Assembly: GCA_003447535.1 (NCBI GenBank) | Contig: DLYY01000011.1 | Coordinates: forward strand, 41,386-94,203 | Direction of reading: 5' to 3' | Origin: Bacteroidota bacterium | GTDB taxonomy: Bacteria > Bacteroidota > Bacteroidia > Chitinophagales > UBA8649 | DNA: 52,818 nt | The notes under the pieces: generated by a model | The model's database searches: none | What the model was told of the DNA's origin: nothing | Seen by the model: the letters and a program-made list of their open reading frames with translations, nothing else | Position numbers and translations under genes: made by a program | In this document: one piece after another, positions 34,319 through 43,213 of the stretch | How the letters are laid out: every line of letters begins with the position of its first letter | Position numbering within the stretch: position 1 is the first letter of the stretch

Positions 34319-35281
34319 CTATTTGCGGCGATCTTTCCGCTCTATAAGGGAAAACGACACATATCGGGAAGGATTGTTTTTGAGATCGGTTAGTAAGGAA
34401 TCTAGTGAAAGGGCTGCGGTTAAAAGCTCTTCGTGTAAAACATCCTCTTTGATTAGCCGCTGTAGGCTTCCTTCTCCATACTGAATGGTGTCAACCAAAG
34501 AATTAATACTTAAAAGGGCGTAGTCTAAGCGATTTACAGTATTATCAAAATCAACACGCGCGAGGTTGGTGGTCAGCGTATCAACATTTTGTAAAATGCC
34601 TGACAAAACATTGGTTTGGTTTTTAAGATTGAGTGTTATGTTGTTGAGGTTTGCTAAAACTTGACCGATTTGTTCACCCTTCCCATCAAGCATAATCGAT
34701 GTCTTTTGGCCTAGTACGTCATAGGTTTTGACTAGCTGGTCGAGGTCATTTACCAAACCGTTCAAGGTAATGTCGGAAGCCGTTACAGTTGAGGCAAAAA
34801 GTTTATTTATGTTTCGCAGCAAGCTGTCGGCGTTTTGAAGAATAGGGTCAACGCTTTCTGACATGGTGGCCAATTCATCGAAAATGGTAGAGTCATATTG
34901 CGCCTCGACCGTACTGCCCGATGGAAGCATTGAGGGCTCTTCCCCCATAACTAGGTCAATGTTTGTTTCCCCTAAAAAATCGGGCCCTACAAGCTTTGCT
35001 TTTGACCCCTTGGGTAAGTCAATAGAATAATCAAGGGTGAAAATCACCTTCACCACACTTTCGTCGTTCTTTTTATCTAACTCTAAAGAAGAAACCTTGC
35101 CCACAACAAGGCCGTTCACAACCACATCATCTGAAGGTGCCAAGCCGCGAACATTGTTATAATACACAATAAACTCTTGATCAATATGCAATACACCGCG
35201 CCCCTTAAGAAACTGTATTCCACCGAAGACCATGGCGACGACGACTATAAAAAAGAGCCCAACTTTTATTTCGCGATGCAT
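34319..35281 (-). CDS. MlaD-like MCE-domain protein
   Basis: 320 residues. N-terminal membrane anchor (about 7-24), then the MCE domain at about 38-115 with Y-N-N-V-R-G-L-A-P-S-D-D-V-V-V-N-G-L-V-V-G-K-V. The rest is helical coiled-coil-like sequence rich in Leu, Asn and Asp. MCE proteins carry lipids between the membranes (Mla, phospholipid retrograde transport), usually with an MlaE permease and MlaF ATPase; neither is adjacent. It is in the operon amidase - MCE - OstA-like. Confidence 0.85.
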   Translation of the reverse strand: MHREIKVGLFFIVVVAMVFGGIQFLKGRGVLHIDQEFIVYYNNVRGLAPSDDVVVNGLVVGKVSSLELDKKNDESVVKVIFTLDYSIDLPKGSKAKLVGPDFLGETNIDLVMGEEPSMLPSGSTVEAQYDSTIFDELATMSESVDPILQNADSLLRNINKLFASTVTASDITLNGLVNDLDQLVKTYDVLGQKTSIMLDGKGEQIGQVLANLNNITLNLKNQTNVLSGILQNVDTLTTNLARVDFDNTVNRLDYALLSINSLVDTIQYGEGSLQRLIKEDVLHEELLTAALSLDSLLTDLKNNPSRYVSFSLIERKDRRK

Positions 35282-35320
35282 AGATTTAAAACTAAGAAAT
35301 CCTTTAGGACTATTTATTGT

Positions 35321-36397
35321 TTATTGTCGAATTCCATTAAGATAGGTGACAAGGTAGGCATCTTCATATCCTGCGGCTTTGGCTTGCCTTATCCACTGGA
35401 GCGCCTCGGCTTTAGACGAGGTACTTTCTGTTAAGATGCGCGAGAGCACCCCAACAGTCTCGATAGTGATGGAATTGAAAACAGAATAGATTGCATGGTC
35501 GCTTGGCAACTCTTTTCCCGTGGCAAACAATTGAGCCTTGTACGCTATGCCAGAATGAACGGAAGATGTGTTGTCCACTTCTTCATTTCGGTCGGTGGTA
35601 TTATGCTCAATGGCATGCCCATTGTTGTTCGAGGCGTTTTTTTCTACGAAGTCCCGAAAGGCAAAGAATATACTTTCGGCCAAGATGTTTTGGCCTGTTT
35701 CTGAAGCAAGAAAAACACATTCTTCTCTGTGGGTCAAAAAGCCTAGCTCAATTAACACACTGGGCATAGAAGTCTTGTACAATACTAGGAAACCGGCCTG
35801 CTTTACACCCCGCGATTTAAGCCCAGCATGATTAATGAATCGACTTTCTACAAGGCTTGCAAACTGAATACTTTGATCAAGATAGTTTTGTTGATGAAGC
35901 TCAAGTAGTATTTGTGCTTCGGGGGATGTGATGTCGACATATTCCTGTTCATATCCCCCTTCTAGGCTTATAACCGCATTTTCTCGCCGAACAACCTCAA
36001 GGTTTGCATCATTCCTGTGTAAACCCAACACGAAGGTTTCTGTCCCACGAGCACTTGCGTTACTCGCGGCGTTGGCATGTATACTTATAAAGAAATCAGC
36101 CTCTCGACTATTTGCAATCTTGGCCCTTTGGAAAAGTTCCACAAACTTATCGGTCTCTCTGGAGTAGGACACTTCAACGCTTGACAGGTGTTTTTCAATA
36201 AGTTTCCCAACCTTCAATGTGACCGATAGGGCAACATCTTTTTCCTGTGTATTAAATGCCACCGCGCCGGGGTCTTTACCGCCATGGCCTGCATCCAATA
36301 CAACATGGTGTATTTGTCCGTTTAGGATAAAGGGTGCACTAAGAAAAAGGCTTAGGAAAACCTTTAGAATTAACTGTCGTTGTTTAGGCGTGAACAT
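35321..36397 (-). CDS. N-acetylmuramoyl-L-alanine amidase (AmiC-type, Amidase_3)
   Basis: Cleaves the lactyl-amide bond of peptidoglycan in the periplasm. 358 residues with a signal peptide ending F-I-L-N-G-Q. Zinc ligands: His in L-D-A-G-H-G-G-K, Glu in S-L-E-G (or a neighbouring Glu), and His in I-S-I-H-A-N-A. The catalytic Glu lies in L-I-E-L-G-F-L-T-H. A C-terminal SPOR-like segment (Y-K-A-Q-L-F ... A-Y-L-V-T-Y-L-N-G) follows. First gene of the leftward envelope operon, divergent from lptD. Confidence 0.87.
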   Translation of the reverse strand: MFTPKQRQLILKVFLSLFLSAPFILNGQIHHVVLDAGHGGKDPGAVAFNTQEKDVALSVTLKVGKLIEKHLSSVEVSYSRETDKFVELFQRAKIANSREADFFISIHANAASNASARGTETFVLGLHRNDANLEVVRRENAVISLEGGYEQEYVDITSPEAQILLELHQQNYLDQSIQFASLVESRFINHAGLKSRGVKQAGFLVLYKTSMPSVLIELGFLTHREECVFLASETGQNILAESIFFAFRDFVEKNASNNNGHAIEHNTTDRNEEVDNTSSVHSGIAYKAQLFATGKELPSDHAIYSVFNSITIETVGVLSRILTESTSSKAEALQWIRQAKAAGYEDAYLVTYLNGIRQ

Positions 36398-36406
36398 CTA
36401 AATTTG
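36380..36406 (+). promoter_or_regulatory. Candidate promoter for lptD-cinA
   Basis: TTG at 36380-36382, a 16-base spacer, then TAAATTTG at 36399-36406 (exact TAnnTTTG). The spacer is one base short of the usual 17-23. The predicted leader to the ATG at 36435 is about 20 bases. The -33 part lies inside the divergent amidase gene. Confidence 0.45.
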
Positions 36407-36434
36407 TTGAAGCTACCTTCGTTATTCGAAAATA

Positions 36435-39077
36435 ATGCCAATCTTTCTCTTGAGGATGCCAAGAAATATACAGTTCATCGTGCTTTTGTGCTACTTATCG
36501 GCCACTTTCTCTGGGGGTGCAGGCCTATTGGCTCAAGGCAACGAGGATGGGTCAGTCTCCGCGGCATTTGAAAATCCAGTTCAATACAAGGCAAGAGACT
36601 CGGCGGTATACAATTTTGAAGAAAAAAAACTCTATCTCTATGGCGAGGCTGAAGTAATTCATGACGACATGAGTCTCGTTGCTGGCTACATTGTGTACGA
36701 TAGAGAAAATGCAGAGGTATACGCTGAGGCGGTCTTGGATAGCGCGGGTGAATGGACAGAGATGCCGCACTTTATCACCGGTGATCAAGATTTTGAAGCA
36801 AAAAAAATGGTGTATCAAATTGAAAGAGAACGGGGAATAATTTATGAGGCTTATACAGAGCACGAGGGGGCAACCCTATCGAGTAAGGTTGCTATTCGCG
36901 ATAGCACAACAAACATCTATGGTCTATCTACTCGATATACAACCTGCACCAATCGGGATCATCCCCATTTTCACCTTCAAGCCAATCGCAGTGTAGTTGT
37001 ACCTGAGCGAGGCGTGTATACGGGTCCTGTTTTATTACACGTTTCAGAAGTTCCCACCCCTTTAGGGCTTCCCTTTGCCCTTTTTCCCAACACAAAAGGA
37101 AGGCGTTCTGGAGTAATATTTCCCGAACCAGGCGAAGCCCCAAACGCTGGTTTTTTTCTTAAGGGGGGCGGCTATTTTTGGGCCATAAACGATGGGTTTA
37201 CGCTGACCACAACAGCCGACCTTTATTCCAGAGGCCTCTTTGGTCTAAATACGGACGTCCAATATAAAAAGCGCTATATGAGGAATGGCCGACTTCTGTG
37301 GTCATATTTTCTTACCCCCACACCCGACCCCGACCAAGCCGACAGCAAGCCAAGCCATGACGTACGCCTAACATGGTCACACCAAATGGACCCCAAGGCG
37401 CGACCAAATTCATCCTTTTCTGCCAATGTGTCCGGCTCTACGCGTTCCTATAATAACAACAGCCTTCAGACGACGAACCAATTGCTAGAGGTTGCATTAA
37501 CCAGTCGCTTAAGCTACAGCAGAAAATTTATAGGAAAGCCTTATAATCTCAGTATACAGGCACGGCATGATCAAAACCTTCAAACGGGTAGAATAAGTTT
37601 TACACTGCCTGAAGTAACATTTGCGGTCAGTCGTTTTACCCCCTTTAATAGTATCTCCACCAAGAAAAACTTAGGAAAGACTCCATGGTACAAACGATTG
37701 GGATTCACTTATAGTTTGAGGGGAAAAGCTTCTGCAACCTCTTTTGACTCCCTCTTGTTCACCCCTCAGTTTACGGAAAGCATACAATATGGCGTACGTC
37801 ATAATGCGAGTGCGGATATCAACTTTCCTGTTTTTAAACACATTAATGTCAGCCCGCGGTTTTCATATGAAGAAAAATGGTACCCTCAAACGTCGACACG
37901 CCGTTTTCAAGACACGGTCTTTGTGAATATTCCCTCGGGCGAAGTAGACACGTTGTTTGACCAAGTGTTAGTTGATACGATGGCTGGCTTTCAGGCTCTT
38001 CGCTCGTTTGATTTTAGCTTAACGGCTAATACGGTACTTACTGGGATTTTTAATATTTCCCAATCGAAACGATTAAGGGCCATCCGCCACGTAATGAAAC
38101 CAAGTGTTTCATACACTTACAGGCCAGATTTTGGTCAAGAGAAGTGGGGTTATTATGGGGAATATCTTAATACAACAACAGGCAACACGGTGGTTTATGA
38201 CCCATATTCTATATTATCGAGTATTTATGGGGGGGCGCCAGGAAGGGGTGGGAGCAATTTGTTTCGTATTGCTATCAACAATACTTTTGATATGAAGGTG
38301 TGTAAGCCCTCCAAAGATTCTTCGGCATCCTATTGTGGGCCCTCTCAACGCTTGGGCATGCCTTATAAAAATCTTGTAAACATTCCCCTTTTGGAGCAGT
38401 TAAACCTGGATTGGCGTTACAACTTTACAGCCGATTCGCTGCGTTCTAGCCCTCTTACGGTGAACATTCAAACCAAGGTTGGCCAATATTTTCGCGTCCA
38501 GTTTAGAAACACGTTTGATCCTTATGCGGTAGATACAAACAACAGGAGAATCAACACCCTGTATTGGGCCACATCTAGGCGCTTTTTTCGATTGACAAAT
38601 AGCCAACTATCGCTCAACCTTGATTTAAAAGCCAAACCAAAACAGGAAAAGAATCTCCCGGAAAGCGCCGGAAGCATGAGTGAACGCGAGTATTATCTCG
38701 CCAACATGGATGCATATTATGATTTTGACATCCCTTGGACTTTATCTATGCGATATAATCTAAATAGGCAAACGGGCATCTCCTACAATCCTGACACGAT
38801 CTTATTTACTCAAAGTTTGTCTATGAACGGTAGTATAAATATTACTCCGAAATGGAAGATTGTTGCCACAACGGGATATGATTTCAGGAACAGAGATTTA
38901 ACGCTAACCAATGTTCGGGTTATGCGCGACCTTCACTGTTGGTCGCTTAGTTTTAACTGGACGGCCTATCCGATTTCTCGGCAAACCTATAGCATTGAGT
39001 TAAGGGTGTTAAGCGATGTATTGCAATTTTTAAAACTAAGCCGTCAAAAGCCTCCGGGCAGTTATGATGATTTTTAA
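36435..39077 (+). CDS. lptD: LptD-like outer-membrane LPS assembly protein
   Basis: 880 residues. A signal peptide ends near L-L-A-Q; a second ATG at 36456 is a possible start. An N-terminal OstA/LptA-like jellyroll (about 45-190) with repeated strands such as Y-L-Y-G-E-A-E-V-I-H-D-D is followed by a long C-terminal beta-barrel region of aromatic-ended strands. With LptE, LptD forms the outer-membrane LPS translocon. It is divergent from the amidase - MCE - OstA-like operon, a common Bacteroidota arrangement, and 9 bases before cinA. It lacks the exact four-Cys pattern of E. coli LptD, as is usual outside Proteobacteria. Confidence 0.85.
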   Translation: MPIFLLRMPRNIQFIVLLCYLSATFSGGAGLLAQGNEDGSVSAAFENPVQYKARDSAVYNFEEKKLYLYGEAEVIHDDMSLVAGYIVYDRENAEVYAEAVLDSAGEWTEMPHFITGDQDFEAKKMVYQIERERGIIYEAYTEHEGATLSSKVAIRDSTTNIYGLSTRYTTCTNRDHPHFHLQANRSVVVPERGVYTGPVLLHVSEVPTPLGLPFALFPNTKGRRSGVIFPEPGEAPNAGFFLKGGGYFWAINDGFTLTTTADLYSRGLFGLNTDVQYKKRYMRNGRLLWSYFLTPTPDPDQADSKPSHDVRLTWSHQMDPKARPNSSFSANVSGSTRSYNNNSLQTTNQLLEVALTSRLSYSRKFIGKPYNLSIQARHDQNLQTGRISFTLPEVTFAVSRFTPFNSISTKKNLGKTPWYKRLGFTYSLRGKASATSFDSLLFTPQFTESIQYGVRHNASADINFPVFKHINVSPRFSYEEKWYPQTSTRRFQDTVFVNIPSGEVDTLFDQVLVDTMAGFQALRSFDFSLTANTVLTGIFNISQSKRLRAIRHVMKPSVSYTYRPDFGQEKWGYYGEYLNTTTGNTVVYDPYSILSSIYGGAPGRGGSNLFRIAINNTFDMKVCKPSKDSSASYCGPSQRLGMPYKNLVNIPLLEQLNLDWRYNFTADSLRSSPLTVNIQTKVGQYFRVQFRNTFDPYAVDTNNRRINTLYWATSRRFFRLTNSQLSLNLDLKAKPKQEKNLPESAGSMSEREYYLANMDAYYDFDIPWTLSMRYNLNRQTGISYNPDTILFTQSLSMNGSINITPKWKIVATTGYDFRNRDLTLTNVRVMRDLHCWSLSFNWTAYPISRQTYSIELRVLSDVLQFLKLSRQKPPGSYDDF

Positions 39078-39086
39078 GCGATTTTT

Positions 39087-40328
39087 ATGATTAAGTGTGC
39101 TATAGTAACAATTGGGGATGAGCTTCTTTATGGTCATATAGACGACACGAATGCTACGTGGTTATCTCAGGAGTTGACTAAAAATGGAGTAATTGTCAGT
39201 GCGCGCATCACAGTAGGAGATGGTATTTCTGACATACAAGGGGCCCTCGAAGTTGCCTTTAACAATGCTGAGGTGGTCATTTTGACCGGCGGTTTAGGAC
39301 CAACACAAGATGATAAGACACGAGAAGCAATTGCTCTTTTTTGTAAAAGACCGCTTGCGCGAGAAGAAGCTTTGGCAAGTATGCTTGAAAAACATTTCGC
39401 GCCGAGGGGTCCTGGGGTTGTTGCGCTTAACGAAAAGTTGGCATGGGTGTGTGAGGGGTCAGAAATACTGCCCAATGCTAAAGGGACTGCCGCGGGAACT
39501 TGGGTAGACGAGCAACGAGGCGCTATTATTTCCCTGCCAGGAGTGCCCTATGAAATGAAAATCATTATGGAGGAAGAGGTATTGCCTCGTATTTGTTTAC
39601 GATATGATGTGGAGCCGCTCTTTATTCAATGGATTATGACTGCCGGCCAAGGCGAGTCAAGCCTATCTGTAGCACTTGAAAGCATCGAGCGAAATATGCC
39701 CAAGGGGGTGGCGTTGGCTTATCTACCCTCGCTTCAGGGAGTTCGCTTGAGACTTACCAGCTCAAAAGAACTAGAAAAGGAGAGCAAAAAGATTGCCCAA
39801 GCTATTGAGGCGTGTTTAGGGCATTTGGTGTATGCTAAGGAAAATACAACGCTCTCTCATGTGGTGCACAATATGCTTATAGAGTATAGAATAAAAATCG
39901 CCTTTGCCGAAAGTTGCACAGGGGGTAATATTATGGCCACATTGGTAAAACACCCAGAATCGAGTCAATACCTTTTGGGTGGACATGTGGTGTACTCGAA
40001 TGATTGGAAGCACCAGGAAATTGATGTTAGCAAAGGCCTTCTAGATTCTTGTGGTGCGGTGAGTGAAGAGGTTGCAAGGTCTATGGCGGAGGGAGCTATG
40101 GCCAATGCTGGTGCAGATATGACGCTTGCAGTTACTGGAATTGCCGGCCCAGGAGGGGGTGGCCCTACAAAACCAGTTGGCACCGTGCATATCGCTTTAT
40201 GCTATAATGAAATAACCTACCATAAAAAGTTTAGGCTGCATACAGACAGGGCGGTAAACATTGCGTTAACGACCACATTAGCCCTCAATATGGTTCGTCT
40301 TGCCCTGCAGGGCTCCCTTGAGGCTTAG
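39087..40328 (+). CDS. cinA: CinA-family protein (NMN deamidase / ADP-ribose pyrophosphatase type)
   Basis: 413 residues. The N-terminal MoCF-like domain (about 1-170) has T-I-G-D-E-L-L-Y-G and L-T-G-G-L-G-P-T-Q-D-D. The C-terminal PncC-like domain (about 255-405) has A-F-A-E-S-C-T-G-G, the NMN deamidase active-site loop, and V-T-G-I-A-G-P-G-G. The fusion of both is the standard CinA form, which recycles NMN to nicotinic acid mononucleotide and cleaves ADP-ribose. It lies 9 bases after lptD and probably shares its transcript. Confidence 0.92.
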   Translation: MIKCAIVTIGDELLYGHIDDTNATWLSQELTKNGVIVSARITVGDGISDIQGALEVAFNNAEVVILTGGLGPTQDDKTREAIALFCKRPLAREEALASMLEKHFAPRGPGVVALNEKLAWVCEGSEILPNAKGTAAGTWVDEQRGAIISLPGVPYEMKIIMEEEVLPRICLRYDVEPLFIQWIMTAGQGESSLSVALESIERNMPKGVALAYLPSLQGVRLRLTSSKELEKESKKIAQAIEACLGHLVYAKENTTLSHVVHNMLIEYRIKIAFAESCTGGNIMATLVKHPESSQYLLGGHVVYSNDWKHQEIDVSKGLLDSCGAVSEEVARSMAEGAMANAGADMTLAVTGIAGPGGGGPTKPVGTVHIALCYNEITYHKKFRLHTDRAVNIALTTTLALNMVRLALQGSLEA

Positions 40329-40341
40329 CCATGGAGTTAGT

Positions 40342-40372
40342 TTGTTCAACCACAAACTTTAGAATATCTTTA
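40342..40372 (+). promoter_or_regulatory. Candidate promoter for the lipoyl E2 gene
   Basis: TTG at 40342-40344, a 20-base spacer, and TATCTTTA at 40365-40372, one mismatch from TAnnTTTG. The same TATCTTTA precedes lpdA (18398-18405). It sits in the 72-base gap between cinA and the E2 gene. Confidence 0.4.
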
Positions 40373-40400
40373 AGGCAGTATAAAGGGTAATTTTAACACT

Positions 40401-41774
40401 ATGGCAAATAGGCAGCAACTTATGCCCAAAATGGGAGAAAGCATAACAGAGGCAACCGTGTTAACCTGGCTCAAGGGCGTGGGTGACTCCGTAGAACTCG
40501 ACGAACCGATTGCTGAAATAGCCACGGATAAGGTAGATTCTGAAGTTCCTTCTGAGTTTGAGGGAGTTATAGTCGACCTTCCCCATAGTGAAGGTGACGT
40601 GGTTCAGGTGGGAGAGATTCTCTGCGTTATTGCTACAGAAGGTGATGAGGCAGTTAGTAACCCAGGAGATGTGGGGAGCCAAGTAAATCCTGCAGAGGTG
40701 GCGACACAGCCAACGGAGGAAAGTGTTCCTTATGTACCCGAAAAGGCAACAGTGCCGGTTCAGTCTGTTCAAGCAAATGGTGGTGGGCGATTTTATTCCC
40801 CACTTGTACGAAAGATTGCACAAGCCGAAGGCATAGGTCAACAAGAATTGGATGCCATTGCAGGAACAGGGAAAGAAGGGCGTGTTACTAAAAAGGATAT
40901 TCTCGCCTACTTGTCTTCTCGTTCTGCACTAGCACCCGAGCAAGTCCCACTCCAACCCGTTCAGCCGCTTAAGGAAAAAGAAGTTGTAACAAAGACAGTA
41001 ATCCAGCCGGCAAGCCAGCCAGCAGTAAATCAATCTCCGGCTTCAACCCCACCTTCATTTAGTGGAGATGTAGAAATTGTAGAGATGGATCGCATGCGAA
41101 AGCTAATCGCGAAACACATGGTCCACTCCAAATCAACGTCTGCTCATGTTACTTCATTTGTTGAGGCCGATGTCACTGAAATTGTGGGTTGGAGAAATAA
41201 AGTTAAAGGGGACTTTCAGCGTCGAGAGGGAGAGAAAATTACGTTTACACCTATTTTTTTACAAGCCGTTTCCCAGGCCCTAAGAGACTTTCCTTATGTA
41301 AACGCTTCATTAGATGGAGACCATATTATTCTTCACAAGTCGGTTAACATTGGGATGGCGACAGCACTTCCTTCCGGGAACCTCATAGTCCCGGTGATTA
41401 AGGGTGCTGATAGATTGAGCCTTCTTGGATTGACTAAGGCGGTAAATGATTTGGCTAATCGAGCACGAAACAACAACCTAAAACCCACCGAAATTGAAGG
41501 GGGCACCTATACGGTCACCAATGTGGGAAGTTTTGGCAATGTAATGGGAACTCCAATTATCAATCAGCCCCAGGTGGGCATCTTGGCAGTAGGTGCAATA
41601 CAAAAAAAGGTCGCCGTTATTGAGACGCCTTTGGGCGACCAAATAGGCATACGCCATAAGATGTTTTTATCCCACACCTATGACCACAGATTGGTGGATG
41701 GAGCCCTTGGAGGACAATTTGTGCGCCGGGTTGCTGATCTACTAGAGGGCTTTAACACCATGCAATCCCTATAA
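40401..41774 (+). CDS. 2-oxoacid dehydrogenase E2 (dihydrolipoamide acyltransferase, branched-chain type)
   Basis: 457 residues. N-terminal lipoyl domain with E-I-A-T-D-K-V-D-S-E-V (lipoylated Lys about 44), a Pro/Gln/Val-rich linker, a peripheral subunit-binding domain (V-R-K-I-A-Q-A-E-G-I ... G-R-V-T-K-K-D-I), a second linker, and the acyltransferase core ending in the catalytic H-R-L-V-D-G. The M-P-K-M-G-E-S-I start and D-K-V-D-S-E-V site resemble branched-chain E2 more than pyruvate or oxoglutarate E2. E1 is not in the window; lpdA at 18427 could supply E3. A 473-residue unknown follows 7 bases later. Confidence 0.9.
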   Translation: MANRQQLMPKMGESITEATVLTWLKGVGDSVELDEPIAEIATDKVDSEVPSEFEGVIVDLPHSEGDVVQVGEILCVIATEGDEAVSNPGDVGSQVNPAEVATQPTEESVPYVPEKATVPVQSVQANGGGRFYSPLVRKIAQAEGIGQQELDAIAGTGKEGRVTKKDILAYLSSRSALAPEQVPLQPVQPLKEKEVVTKTVIQPASQPAVNQSPASTPPSFSGDVEIVEMDRMRKLIAKHMVHSKSTSAHVTSFVEADVTEIVGWRNKVKGDFQRREGEKITFTPIFLQAVSQALRDFPYVNASLDGDHIILHKSVNIGMATALPSGNLIVPVIKGADRLSLLGLTKAVNDLANRARNNNLKPTEIEGGTYTVTNVGSFGNVMGTPIINQPQVGILAVGAIQKKVAVIETPLGDQIGIRHKMFLSHTYDHRLVDGALGGQFVRRVADLLEGFNTMQSL

Positions 41775-41781
41775 AAATTCA

Positions 41782-43203
41782 ATGAATACAGAAAACCCAA
41801 CCACCATCAGAGAAAAGGCGCTAGCTATAAACCTAAATCCAACAATTTATGGGTCTTTTGCTGAAATTGGTGGGGGTCAAGAGGTGGCTAGAAACTTTTT
41901 CAAGGCGGGGGCAGCAGGCGGCACTATAGCAAAGTCTATGTCAGCCTACGACATGGTATTTTCCGATAATATATATGGACCTGAAGAAGGAGGAAGATAT
42001 GTTAGTGAATCACGGTGCTTAAAAATGCTAGATCACGAATACAATCTCCTTGAAGAACGCTTGGTCCAAGAGGAATATAAAGACCGCTGTTTTTTTGTTT
42101 TCGCCAATACAGTAACCACACTAAACTACTCCAGAAGCAATAAGCCACACGGGTGGATGGGTGTACGCTTTCAGCTAGAACCCGATAGCCCTCCGAGTGA
42201 CATTATTATGCATGTGCGATTACATGACAATAACACAATACTCCAACAACGTGTACTTGGGGAGTTGGGGGTTAATTTGCTATGGGCATGCTATCATCAT
42301 GGAGGTGATATTGCGCGTTTCCTTGAGTCCATGAAGCAAGATTTAAGTACTGATCTTCTTGAAATTGACATGATTCGTTTATCGGGTCCTTGTTTCGCGT
42401 CAGTCGATATTCGAATTGTCAGCTTATTGCTTGTTAAAATGGGCTTTACTAAGGCTACGATTTTTGGCCCTGACGGGAAGGTGTATCAACCCAAGGACCT
42501 ATTGTACAAGAAAAACATTTTTGCACTGCGAGGGCGATTTAGGCCGCTCACCAAGGTTACAGCAGATATGTTTGATTCAGCAGTTCGTGCATTTTGCGAG
42601 ACAAAGAAGGATGTAAAGGAGTGCGACGTTTTTCGTCTGGCTGAAATGACATTACAGCTACTGCAAACCGAAGCTGATATTGAAGATCACGAACAGGACT
42701 TTCTCGACCGTGCTGATATTTTATCTTCTCAAGGTCATTATGTGTTGATCTCAGATTTTGAATATCATTATGAATTGGTCAATTACCTTAACGAATGTCG
42801 AGTGGCCCACAAGGGACTTATTGTTGGTGTAAAGTATCTTTTAGAGATCTATGAGCGTGCGTCTAATGAGGGTAGAGAGTTGTCTATAATGCACAATTAT
42901 GGCAGAGTGTTCCGGCACGGTGGCAGCTTTTGGGTGTATCCGTTTCAAGCTTCGGAAAATGCTCAAGTCTATACGGCCTCTACGATGTTGCCCCCTCCTT
43001 CAACGCGATCGCTTCACGACTTTTTGTTGGGCAATAAAGCACTAATTGAGATTGAGGCCCTCAATCCGGAGGTGTTAACTATTTTTTCTGACGATATTGT
43101 CAAGTCCATTCAAGAAGGAGAGACGGGGTGGGAAAACTCGGTTCCTGAAGGTGTGGCAGAAATGATAGTAGCCAATCAGCTTTTTAAGCACGGTTCCAAG
43201 TAG
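41782..43203 (+). CDS. Conserved 473-residue protein of unknown function
   Basis: No signal peptide or membrane segment, so probably cytoplasmic. Strongly patterned blocks: Y-G-S-F-A-E-I-G-G-G-Q-E-V-A-R near 23-37, A-G-G-T-I-A-K-S-M-S-A-Y-D-M near 46-59, M-L-D-H-E-Y-N-L-L, F-F-V-F-A-N-T-V, and H-G-W-M-G-V-R-F-Q. I recognise these from a widespread family in Bacteroidota and some other phyla that databases have sometimes labelled TonB receptor or nicotinate-nucleotide adenylyltransferase; the sequence supports neither (no HIGH-type nucleotidyltransferase motif, no barrel). Located 7 bases after an E2 gene, so co-transcribed. Confidence 0.8.
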   Translation: MNTENPTTIREKALAINLNPTIYGSFAEIGGGQEVARNFFKAGAAGGTIAKSMSAYDMVFSDNIYGPEEGGRYVSESRCLKMLDHEYNLLEERLVQEEYKDRCFFVFANTVTTLNYSRSNKPHGWMGVRFQLEPDSPPSDIIMHVRLHDNNTILQQRVLGELGVNLLWACYHHGGDIARFLESMKQDLSTDLLEIDMIRLSGPCFASVDIRIVSLLLVKMGFTKATIFGPDGKVYQPKDLLYKKNIFALRGRFRPLTKVTADMFDSAVRAFCETKKDVKECDVFRLAEMTLQLLQTEADIEDHEQDFLDRADILSSQGHYVLISDFEYHYELVNYLNECRVAHKGLIVGVKYLLEIYERASNEGRELSIMHNYGRVFRHGGSFWVYPFQASENAQVYTASTMLPPPSTRSLHDFLLGNKALIEIEALNPEVLTIFSDDIVKSIQEGETGWENSVPEGVAEMIVANQLFKHGSK

Positions 43204-43213
43204 GATCTTATGG

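Noticed and set aside
35491..35831. Three overlapping plus-strand frames opposite the amidase gene
   Set aside because: They lie wholly within a well-supported gene on the other strand and show no protein-like pattern.
41782..43203. Nicotinate-nucleotide adenylyltransferase or TonB receptor for the 473-residue protein
   Set aside because: No nucleotidyltransferase H-x-G-H motif, no signal peptide and no barrel strands; these names seem to be propagated errors.
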